Positions 8,079 through 16,403 of a stretch of DNA of 64,000 nt are shown here, piece by piece. A program made the position numbers and the translations under genes. The DNA is from JADJRH01 sp046351455 (GTDB lineage: Bacteria; Myxococcota_A; Polyangia; Polyangiales; Polyangiaceae), in contig JAXLYM010000002.1 in the NCBI GenBank assembly GCA_046351455.1, positions 310,001 through 374,000 on the forward strand. Direction: 5' to 3'. The number at the start of each line of letters is the position of its first letter. Position 1 is the first letter of the stretch. The notes beneath the pieces are model-generated. The model made no database searches and was not told where the DNA came from. It saw only the letters and a program-made list of their open reading frames with translations.

Positions 8079-9320
8079 TCACGTCGCGTGCGGCTTCGTC
8101 TTCGGCACGATTAACAGCAAGAGGATCGCGGCGGTCATCGCGAACGCTCCGGCGGCGACGAACGCTGGGATCGCGCCGACGCGGTCCATCACGAAGCCGA
8201 AGCCGATGTTCGCGGGCAAGATGAAGACGCCCTCGATCGCGAGCTGCACGCCGAACGCACGGCCGCGCAGCTCGCGCGGGACGAGATCCGTGAGCAGCGC
8301 GCGCTGACCGCCCTCCGCGAGGCCGTAGTGGAGCGCGTACGGCACGAGCAGCGCCCACGCGACGATCCACGACGGCGCGAAGCCGAAGCCCGCGTACGTG
8401 ATCGCATACAGCGCCCACGCGATCGCGAGCACGCGCCGACGACCGAAGCGATCCGACGCGCGGCCGCCCGGCACGTTGAAGAGCCCCTTGAGAAGCTGCA
8501 ACGACACCCACGCGAGCGGGACGTACGCGACGTCCATCTTCAGATCCGTGAGCCGCCGCATCAAAAACAGATCGCCCGACGCGGCGAGCGTGAAGACGGC
8601 CGTCACGACGAAGAACCGCCACGGCAAGTGACCCACCGGCTCCGCTTCTTCGGTCTTTTCTTGGGGCGCAGGTCGCGTCGCGTCGCCCTCCGGAGCCGGC
8701 ACGTGCGCCGCCTGATCCTCCGCTCGTGCTTCGATCTTCGGCTCTTTCAGGAAGATCTGCGCGAGCGCGACGCTCGCGAGGCCGGGGATCACGCTCAGCA
8801 AGAACACCGTGCGCAGCGGCAGCTCCGCGAGGCGGAGCGCGACGAACGCGAGGATCGGTCCCGCGACGCCGCCGAAGTTGTCCATCATCCGGTGGAAGCC
8901 GAACGCGTGGCCGCGGCTCTCTTTGTCGACCGCCGCCGCCAGCATCGCGTCGCGCGGCGGACCGCGCAGGCCCTTGCCGATGCGATCCGCGACGCGCACC
9001 AGCACCGCGTGCACCGGCGCCGTCGCGAGCGCGTAGAGCGGACGTGACAGCGCGGCGATGCCGTAGCCCGCGACGACGAACCGCTTCGGGTGACCGACCT
9101 TGTCGATGCGACGGCCCGCCCACAGCTTGATCCCGGCGCTCACCGCCTCCGCGACGCCTTCGAGCCAGCCGAGCCACACCGCGCTCCCGCCGAGCGACAC
9201 GAGGAACGCAGGCACCAGCGGATAGATCATGTCCGCCGACGCGTCGGTGAAGAACGACACCCAGCCGAGGACGATCACCGCGCGCGGCAACGATCGCTTG
9301 AGCGGCGCTCCTTCGTTCAT
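8079..9320 (-). CDS. MFS transporter
   Basis: A 413-residue inner-membrane protein with about 12 hydrophobic segments, typical of the major facilitator superfamily. The loop between helices 2 and 3 contains GRRIDKVGHPKRFV (the RxGRR-like motif A), followed by RVADRIGKGLRGPPRDAM. A long hydrophilic central loop (about residues 195-235, rich in Glu/Ala/Pro) separates the two halves, and the second half repeats motif A as GRASDRFGRRRVLA. The start at 9320 (MNEGAPLKRSL) is preferred over the longer open frame, whose upstream 95 residues are Arg/Ser/Ala-rich shadow sequence. It begins 19 bases after the end of the 9340-10419 gene and is probably co-transcribed. The GKGLRGPPRDA signature recurs in uncharacterised MFS carriers; the substrate is not predictable. 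Confidence 0.9.
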   Translation of the reverse strand: MNEGAPLKRSLPRAVIVLGWVSFFTDASADMIYPLVPAFLVSLGGSAVWLGWLEGVAEAVSAGIKLWAGRRIDKVGHPKRFVVAGYGIAALSRPLYALATAPVHAVLVRVADRIGKGLRGPPRDAMLAAAVDKESRGHAFGFHRMMDNFGGVAGPILAFVALRLAELPLRTVFLLSVIPGLASVALAQIFLKEPKIEARAEDQAAHVPAPEGDATRPAPQEKTEEAEPVGHLPWRFFVVTAVFTLAASGDLFLMRRLTDLKMDVAYVPLAWVSLQLLKGLFNVPGGRASDRFGRRRVLAIAWALYAITYAGFGFAPSWIVAWALLVPYALHYGLAEGGQRALLTDLVPRELRGRAFGVQLAIEGVFILPANIGFGFVMDRVGAIPAFVAAGAFAMTAAILLLLIVPKTKPHAT

Positions 9321-9339
9321 GCGGCGCGCGCTCCGGCGA

Positions 9340-10419
9340 TCAGAAGTCACCGCCGACCGTGACGCCGCTCGTCGGGCCGATCGCGGGCGAGATCCAGAGG
9401 CTCCGACGCGCGCTCGCCGTCTTCGGCGCGGGGCCGTTCGAGTCCGGCGTGGACGGAGCGCCCGACGGCGCCGTGAGCCACAGCACGACGCCGCCCGCCG
9501 CGAGCACGCCGCCCGCGATGAAGCCGATCGTCGAGATCGTGGACAGGCTCTTCGCGTCGTCGCGCAGCGCACCGCCCGCGGCGTCGCAGCGGAACGTGCC
9601 GTCATCGAGCTTCGCGCACGTCTTGTTCGAGTCGGCCACCTTGCCGAGCGTGAGCACGCCCGTCACGCCGCCGAGCACGAGGCCCGCGACCCCGAGGGCG
9701 CCGGCGCCGATCGCGATCTTCTTCTGCGTCGCCATGCCGCTCTCCGTCGGCGCGGTCGTCGGCGCTCCGGACGCCGTCGCCGTCGCGGTGGACGCGGTCG
9801 CGCTCGCGACGAGCGCCGGCACCTCCACCTTCGCTGGCGTCGTGCCCTGCACGTCGGCCTCCCATTTCCACGCGACGCGGCCGGGCGCGGTCACCTCCAC
9901 GACGTGCTTGCCCGCGTCGACGGGGAGCGCGTTGCCCCACTGCGACTCGTCGACCACGTCGCCGTCGCGCTTCACGACGAGGCCCGGCGCCTTCGACGCG
10001 TCCGGCACGTCGATCTCGACGCGCGAGAGCTTCGGGTACAGGGCCTCCGCGCGCTTCTTCGCGATGTCGGCGCGCGGGTCCGGCGGCGTGCGGTTGCGGA
10101 AGTGCGGCTCCGCTTCGAGGAACTTCGCCCAGGCGCTCGCGAGGCGCCCCACGTGCTCGTAACAGTCGGCGAGGTTGATCGTCGTGCCCGGGGCCCACGC
10201 CGCGCGGTTCGACGCCTCCAGCTTCGGGCAGGCCTCCGCGAATTTGCCGTCCGTCATCAGCTTGATGCCTTGATCGAACAGGTCCTGCGCCGCCGCGCCG
10301 GCGTCCGTCTTCACCGGCTCGCTCGCGGGCGCCGCGCCTCCCTTCGGCGGATCCCCCGCGAATGCGACCGAGGCGAACGCGAGCGACAGGACCGGGACGA
10401 CGAGCAGCGAACGACGCAT
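9340..10419 (-). CDS. Exported TPR/PEGA-like protein with membrane segments
   Basis: A 359-residue protein with a Sec signal peptide (MRRSLLVVPVLSLAFASVAFA). An N-terminal helical unit follows (DLFDQGIKLMTDGKFAEACPKLEAS ... INLADCYEHVGRLASAWAKFLEA) that looks like two TPR-type repeats. Next comes a beta domain (LSRVEIDVPDAS ... GLVVKRDGDVV ... LPVDAGKHVVEVTAPG) in the style of PEGA domains, then an Ala/Thr-rich linker. The C-terminal part has two hydrophobic helices (IGAGALGVAGLVLGGVTGVL and ISTIGFIAGGVLAAGGVVLWL) separated by a small loop holding two Cys. This architecture is known in multi-copy uncharacterised proteins of Polyangia. The start was placed at ATG 10419 because it directly begins the signal peptide. 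Role unknown; a cell-envelope location is inferred. Confidence 0.8.
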   Translation of the reverse strand: MRRSLLVVPVLSLAFASVAFAGDPPKGGAAPASEPVKTDAGAAAQDLFDQGIKLMTDGKFAEACPKLEASNRAAWAPGTTINLADCYEHVGRLASAWAKFLEAEPHFRNRTPPDPRADIAKKRAEALYPKLSRVEIDVPDASKAPGLVVKRDGDVVDESQWGNALPVDAGKHVVEVTAPGRVAWKWEADVQGTTPAKVEVPALVASATASTATATASGAPTTAPTESGMATQKKIAIGAGALGVAGLVLGGVTGVLTLGKVADSNKTCAKLDDGTFRCDAAGGALRDDAKSLSTISTIGFIAGGVLAAGGVVLWLTAPSGAPSTPDSNGPAPKTASARRSLWISPAIGPTSGVTVGGDF

Positions 10420-10518
10420 GGGGGACGACCTCCGTGGAGCGCACGACGGGGCCGCGCGCGAGACGCGATCCTCACGGAGCGAGCCGCGAAACACCACAAA
10501 AATGAGCCGGATGCGGAT

Positions 10519-11616
10519 CTACGTCGGCCGGCGTCGCAGCGGGATGAGCGAGCTCGTCTTCGGCGGCTCCGGCTGCACCGTGCAGTGATCGATCTTGAGC
10601 TGCTCGCGCACGTGCCGGCCGACCGCCGCGGCCACGTCCGTGCCGTGGAAGCCGCGCGCGATCACGACGTGCACCGTGAGCGCGTCGAAGCCGTCCGAGA
10701 TCGTCCACACGTGCAGATCGTGCAGATCGCTCACGCCGGGGACCTCGCGGATCGCGGCCTCCACCTCGGCCAGATCGATGTGCGCGGGCGTGCTCTCCAT
10801 CAGCACGCGGGTCGTGTCGCGCACGAGGCGCATGCCGCTCCACGCGATGAGCAGGCCGATCGCGACGCCGATCACCGGATCCGCGCGCCGCAGATCCATC
10901 GTCATCACGAGCGCGCCCGCGACGATCGCGCCGAGCGATCCGAGCGCGTCCGAGATCACGTGCGCGAGCGCCGCGCGCGTGTTCGCGTTGTGCGATCCCT
11001 GCCGGAGGATCAGCGCCGCGACGATGTTCACGGCGAGGCCGAGGCTCGCGGTGATCATCATCGCGCCGCCGTGCACGATCACCGGCCGCTCCCACCGCTC
11101 GGCGGCCTCGACGACGATCCACACCGACGTGAGCGCGAGCGCCGTCCCGTTCGCGAACGCCGCGAGCACCTCCGCGCGCCGGTAGCCGTACGTGCGGTGC
11201 TTCGTGCGGGCGCGCCGCGCGATCCGCTGCGCCACGAGCGCGAGCCCCAGGGCCGCCGCGTCCGCGAGCATGTGCCCGGCGTCCGCGATGAGCGAGAGGC
11301 TGTTCGACCAGAAGCCGACCGCGGCCTCCACGAACATGAACATCACGGTGAGCCCGAACGCCCACCCGAGCCGCGCCATCGGCGTGGCCCGCAGCTCCGC
11401 CGCGTGGTTGTGATCGTGTTCGCCGTGATCGTGATCGTGGTCGTGCTCGCGTTCGCGCGCGAGCTCGCGGCCCGCGCCGGGACCGTGATCGCGCGAGTGA
11501 GCATGATCATGATCGCCGTGGCCGTGACCGCCGTGATCGTGATCGTCGTGATCGTGATGGGAGTGGCCGTGGGCGTGGCCGCGCGAGGAACCGTGATCGT
11601 GCGCGCGGCCGCCCAT
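10519..11616 (-). CDS. Cation diffusion facilitator (CzcD-type Zn/Co efflux)
   Basis: A 365-residue proton-coupled divalent metal exporter of the inner membrane. The first 71 residues are extraordinarily His/Asp-rich (about 23 His in HDH/HGH repeats), likely a cytoplasmic metal-sensing tail. Six membrane helices follow. Helix 2 has the metal-site motif SLIADAGHMLADA and helix 5 has AALAHVISDALGSLGA, the two conserved D/H pairs of CDF proteins. The C-terminal ~90 residues form the ferredoxin-like cytoplasmic domain (VPGVSDLHDLHVWTISDG). ATG 11616 lies 6 bases after the thiolase stop, so the two share a transcript, although a functional link is not obvious. Zn2+ is the most likely substrate from the HxxxD pattern, but Co, Cd or Ni cannot be excluded. 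Confidence 0.95.
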   Translation of the reverse strand: MGGRAHDHGSSRGHAHGHSHHDHDDHDHGGHGHGDHDHAHSRDHGPGAGRELAREREHDHDHDHGEHDHNHAAELRATPMARLGWAFGLTVMFMFVEAAVGFWSNSLSLIADAGHMLADAAALGLALVAQRIARRARTKHRTYGYRRAEVLAAFANGTALALTSVWIVVEAAERWERPVIVHGGAMMITASLGLAVNIVAALILRQGSHNANTRAALAHVISDALGSLGAIVAGALVMTMDLRRADPVIGVAIGLLIAWSGMRLVRDTTRVLMESTPAHIDLAEVEAAIREVPGVSDLHDLHVWTISDGFDALTVHVVIARGFHGTDVAAAVGRHVREQLKIDHCTVQPEPPKTSSLIPLRRRPT

Positions 11617-11622
11617 GGTGCG

Positions 11623-12873
<1,251 letters not shown>

Positions 12874-12877
12874 GAGA

Positions 12878-12882
12878 CCTCC
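12878..12882 (-). promoter_or_regulatory. Shine-Dalgarno site of the thiolase gene
   Basis: On the minus strand GGAGG precedes the ATG at 12873 with a 4-base spacer. It fixes the start among the available codons. Confidence 0.6.
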
Positions 12883-12946
12883 AGCCGGACCGCTCTAGCA
12901 CAGCGCGGATGGCGCGGCGGCACGCTTGGTGCTGCCCGTTTCGACC

Positions 12947-13855
12947 ATGGCCACCCGCATCCTGCTCGCGACTGATTTTTCCGAGGCTTCGGCCGAGGCG
13001 ACCCGGCAGGCGCATGCAATCGCTGCACGGGATCATGCAGTCCTCGGCGTCTGCCACGAGGTGCCCGACTCTCTCCGGGAGAGCGCGGAGGTGCCTCCGT
13101 GGCTCCAGAGCCAGCTCCCCGACGCGAACGAGGTCCGTCGTCGCGCACGGATTGCGCTGGAAAAGCAGGCGATCGAGCTCACGACCGGCGGCGTGTCGAA
13201 GGTGGAGGCCTTCCTCGAAGACGGCCAGGGGCACGCCGCGATCGTGAAGCGCGCGGAGGCGTTCGGCGCGGATCTCGTCGTCGTCGGGAGCCACGGGCGC
13301 ACGGGCCTCGCGCGCATCCTCCTCGGCAGCGTCGCGGAGAAGGTGGTGCGTCACGCGCACTGCGCGGTGCTCGTCGCGCGCCCCAGCGCAGCGGACGGCG
13401 TCGTCGTCACGTCGACGGATTTCTCCGACGCCGCGAAGCCGGGCATGCGCGCCGCAGCGATGGAAGCCGCGCGCACCGGCAGCTTGCTCGTCGCGCTGAA
13501 CATCTTCCCGCTCGCGTGGCCGGGCGCGACGCCGTACGCGGTGGACGCGGCGGGCCTCTCCGCGGCGCTCAGCGACACCGACGCGGTGAAGCGCGCGACC
13601 GAGGATCTCGACAAGGCGATCGCGGAGGCGACGAAGGGCCTCCAGGTGGACGCGAAGGGCGAGGTGCTCGTCGGCGATCCGGCGACGCTCATCGTGCAGC
13701 GCGCGGAGGACTTGAAGGCGCGCCTCGTCGTGATCGCGACCCACGGCCGCACGGGCCTGACGCGCGCGCTCATGGGCAGCGTGGCGGAGCGCGTGGTGCG
13801 CCTGGTCCACGCGTCGGTGCTCGTCGTCCGCGCCGCCCCGCCGGCCGCCGCGTAG
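12947..13855 (+). CDS. Tandem universal stress protein
   Basis: A 302-residue cytoplasmic protein made of two UspA domains. The first begins MATRILLATDFSEASAEA and ends with an ATP-binding loop reading GSHGRTGLARILLGSVAEKV. The second begins GVVVTSTDFSDAAKPG and ends with ATHGRTGLTRALMGSVAERV. Both C-terminal loops fit the G-2x-G-9x-G-S/T nucleotide-binding pattern, although in the second the first Gly is replaced by Ala, so ATP binding there may be altered. A TTG seven codons upstream (12926) is possible, but ATG 12947 aligns with the usual Usp start. It is transcribed divergently from the thiolase and 33 bases ahead of oligoribonuclease. Precise role unknown; such proteins generally support stress survival. 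Confidence 0.95.
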   Translation: MATRILLATDFSEASAEATRQAHAIAARDHAVLGVCHEVPDSLRESAEVPPWLQSQLPDANEVRRRARIALEKQAIELTTGGVSKVEAFLEDGQGHAAIVKRAEAFGADLVVVGSHGRTGLARILLGSVAEKVVRHAHCAVLVARPSAADGVVVTSTDFSDAAKPGMRAAAMEAARTGSLLVALNIFPLAWPGATPYAVDAAGLSAALSDTDAVKRATEDLDKAIAEATKGLQVDAKGEVLVGDPATLIVQRAEDLKARLVVIATHGRTGLTRALMGSVAERVVRLVHASVLVVRAAPPAAA

Positions 13856-13888
13856 CCACATTTCGATCCAGCGAGTATGGTCGCGCGC

Positions 13889-14440
13889 ATGGCGGACGGC
13901 CCTTCGAAGCTGGTGTGGGTGGATCTCGAGATGACGGGTCTCGACCCGAGCGCGTGCATCATCCTGGAGATCGCGACGATGGTGACGTCGTCGGATCTGA
14001 CCGAGGTCATCGAGGGCCCTGCGCTCACGATCCACGCGCCCGAGAGCGCGCTCCTCGGCATGGTGCCGGAGGTGCAGGCGATGCATCGCCGCTCCGGATT
14101 GTGGGACCGCGTGCTCGAGTCGAAGGTGACGCTCGAAGAGGCGCGCGACGCGACGCTCGCGTTCGTGAGGTCGCACGTCGACAAGGGCGCGACCCCGCTG
14201 TGCGGCAACAGCGTCTGGAAGGACAAGCAGTTCCTGGAGCGCCACATGCCGGAGCTCGCCGCGCACTTCCATTACCGCGTGATCGACGTCTCCACCCTGA
14301 AGGAGCTCGTGCGCCGCTGGTACCCGAGCGCGTACCACCCGCCGAAGAAGAAGGAAGATCACCGCGCGCGCGGCGACATCCTGGAGTCGATCGAAGAGCT
14401 GCGCTGGTACAAGAGCAAGGTCCTGCTCCCGATCCCGTGA
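13889..14440 (+). CDS. orn: Oligoribonuclease
   Basis: A 183-residue 3'-5' exoribonuclease of the DEDDh family that degrades 2-5 nt RNAs, including linearised c-di-GMP (pGpG), to mononucleotides. The DEDD residues are visible: WVDLEMTGLD (D and E), NSVWKDKQFLERH (D) and HRARGDILESIEEL (H and D). The usual NSIGQDR is NSVWKDK here, a mild variation. The start was placed at ATG 13889 because MADGPSKLVWVDLEMTG matches the family's N-terminus; an in-frame ATG at 13877 would add four residues, and neither has a strong Shine-Dalgarno. It lies just downstream of the universal stress gene and converges on sppA. In bacteria that have it, Orn is usually essential or growth-limiting. Confidence 0.96.
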   Translation: MADGPSKLVWVDLEMTGLDPSACIILEIATMVTSSDLTEVIEGPALTIHAPESALLGMVPEVQAMHRRSGLWDRVLESKVTLEEARDATLAFVRSHVDKGATPLCGNSVWKDKQFLERHMPELAAHFHYRVIDVSTLKELVRRWYPSAYHPPKKKEDHRARGDILESIEELRWYKSKVLLPIP

Positions 14441-14455
14441 TCAGAGATTTTTTGG

Positions 14456-14492
14456 GGGGCGCGCCTGAGCTCACGTCGAGCTGAAGCGCCCC
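14456..14492. terminator. Stem-loop between convergent orn and sppA
   Basis: An outer stem GGGGCGC/GCGCCCC (14456-14462 with 14486-14492) encloses an inner stem AGCTC/GAGCT (14468-14472 with 14478-14482). Six T residues lie just before it on the plus strand rather than after it, so this is not a textbook rho-independent terminator. Its position between two converging genes suggests a role in ending transcription. Confidence 0.4.
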
Positions 14493-14530
14493 GTCCCGCG
14501 TCTCAGTCGCGCCTCACGACCTGAGCTCTG

Positions 14531-16390
14531 TCAACGAAGGGCGAACGCGAACGGCGTGATCGTGAGCACGCGCTCTCCGGTGAAGAGCGGCGCGAGCGCT
14601 CCGGCGAACGTGCCCATCTCGGGGACGCGGCTCATCCACGGGGCCATCGCTGTCTCGGCGGCGGCGCGACGGGCGGCCTCCGCGGCCATCGCGCGGGCGC
14701 TGTCGGCGCTCTCTCCGCTCTCGCCCGAGGCGTCGTCACCGCCGAGCGCTTCCAGGAAGCCGGGCGGCGCGCCGACGAGATCCACCGGCGTGTCGTCGGG
14801 GACCTTCGCGAGCTCCTTCGCGAGCTTGATCGCGTCCTCGATGCCGCCGACCTGATCGATCATGCCGAGGTTCTTCGCCTCCTCGCCCGCGAAGAGGCGG
14901 CCCTCCGCGAACGTCGCGACCTTGTCGACCGGCAGATCGCGGCCCTCCGACACGCGCTTCAAGAAGAGGTCGTAGATCGACTGCATCGACGCTCGCACCT
15001 TGTCGCGCGTGCGCTCGTCCCACGGCGAGAACAGCGACATGTACGCCGAACGCGCCGCCTTCTCCGGCTCCGGCGCGGCGGGGATCGTCTCCGCGTGCAC
15101 GCCGTACTCCTCGAGCGCCTTGCCGAAGCTGAGCTTGCCGCCGACGACGCCGATCGAGCCGATGATGCTGGTCGGCTCCGCGACGATCTTGGTGCCCGCG
15201 CACGACAGGTAGTAGCCGCCGCTCGCCGCCATGCCGCCCACCGAGACGACGAGCGGCTTCGACTTGCGCAGCTTGATGAGCTTGCTCCACAGCAGATCCG
15301 ACGCGAGCGCCGATCCGCCGGGCGAGTCGATGCGCAGCACCACCGCCTTCGTCGACTCGTCGTCGTCGAGCCGCGCGATCTCCTTGCCGAGGCCGCGCTC
15401 CGTGATGCCGCCGTCGCCGCCGAGCGGCAGGCCGCCGCCGCCCGCCATCGTGATCGCGCCGGACGCGGGGAGGATCGCGATGTGCGGCGCGCCGCCGGAG
15501 CCGGACATGCTGCGGAACATGTCGGCGATGCCCTTCGCGACGCCGGGCTCTCCGCCCGAGAAGCGCTTCGAGATGCGCGTCGCGCCCGCGGCCTTCTTCA
15601 CCGCGTCGCGCGCCTCGTCGAGGTAGCCGATCTCGTCGATGACGCCCTTCGCCTTCGCCTCCTCCGGCGAGTACGGCCCGTCCTCGATCGCGGCGGCGTC
15701 GGCGAGCTTGCCCGCGCGGCCTTTCGCGATCGCCCCGAGCCACGCGGTGCGGATGCCGCGGAGCGCGTTCTCGAGCGACGCGCGCGCCTCCGGGCTCGCC
15801 GAGTCGCGCGTGAACGGCTCCTCCGCGCCCTTGTATTTGCCGATCTGCAGGTAGTCGACGTCGACCTTGTATTTCGCGAGGAAGCTCTTCGCGAAGAGGA
15901 GCTGCGCCGCGATGCCGACCGTCTCCACGCCGCCCGCGGGGCTCACGTAGATCTTGGTGCAGCCGAGCGACGCCGTGAGGTACGAGCCGTTGTCGTAGTC
16001 GTCCGCGTGGCAGTAGACCGGCTTGTCCGCCGCGCGCAATTCCCCGAGGATCCGGCCGATCTCGTGCGCCCGCGCGAACCCGAGCCGACCGCCGAAGCGC
16101 ACGAACACGCCCGCGGTCGTCTTGCTCTCGCGGAGATCGCGGAGGCCGTCGACGAGCTCCGCGTACGTGGTGCGACGGCCGCCGCCGAAGAGGCCGCCCT
16201 CGCTGGTCTCCGCGATGCTGCCGCGCAGATCGACCTCGTAGACCGCGGGTCCGGTGAAGCTCTCCGGCGTCTGCGCGGAGCTCTTCGCCGGCGCGCTCGT
16301 CTGGGGCGCGCGGCCCTCGCACGCGCTCGCGAACAGCCCGAGGGCCGCGCCGGCGCACACGACGCCGAGCGCACGAAGAGAGATCGTCAT
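14531..16390 (-). CDS. sppA: Signal peptide peptidase SppA, predicted lipoprotein
   Basis: A 619-residue membrane-associated serine protease (family S49) that digests cleaved signal peptides. Like the E. coli 67K form it has two S49 domains. The N-terminal domain supplies the general-base Lys in QIGKYKGAEEPFTRD (near residue 186) and the C-terminal domain the nucleophilic Ser in GGMAASGGYYLSC (near 390). The IDSPGGS and IIGSIGVVGGK motifs flank the active site. Instead of a single transmembrane anchor it starts with a signal peptide ending LFASAC, a plausible if non-ideal lipobox. The tail (residues ~550-590) is Ala/Glu/Ser-rich. ATG 16390 was chosen because it begins the signal peptide. It lies 13 bases after the zinc-ribbon gene stop, so the two are probably one operon. 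Confidence 0.95.
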   Translation of the reverse strand: MTISLRALGVVCAGAALGLFASACEGRAPQTSAPAKSSAQTPESFTGPAVYEVDLRGSIAETSEGGLFGGGRRTTYAELVDGLRDLRESKTTAGVFVRFGGRLGFARAHEIGRILGELRAADKPVYCHADDYDNGSYLTASLGCTKIYVSPAGGVETVGIAAQLLFAKSFLAKYKVDVDYLQIGKYKGAEEPFTRDSASPEARASLENALRGIRTAWLGAIAKGRAGKLADAAAIEDGPYSPEEAKAKGVIDEIGYLDEARDAVKKAAGATRISKRFSGGEPGVAKGIADMFRSMSGSGGAPHIAILPASGAITMAGGGGLPLGGDGGITERGLGKEIARLDDDESTKAVVLRIDSPGGSALASDLLWSKLIKLRKSKPLVVSVGGMAASGGYYLSCAGTKIVAEPTSIIGSIGVVGGKLSFGKALEEYGVHAETIPAAPEPEKAARSAYMSLFSPWDERTRDKVRASMQSIYDLFLKRVSEGRDLPVDKVATFAEGRLFAGEEAKNLGMIDQVGGIEDAIKLAKELAKVPDDTPVDLVGAPPGFLEALGGDDASGESGESADSARAMAAEAARRAAAETAMAPWMSRVPEMGTFAGALAPLFTGERVLTITPFAFALR

Positions 16391-16403
16391 GGTGTCGATG
16401 TCC

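Noticed and set aside
14456..14492. Rho-independent terminator for orn
   Set aside because: The stem is real but the T-run precedes it on the orn strand, so I kept it only as a stem-loop of uncertain role.
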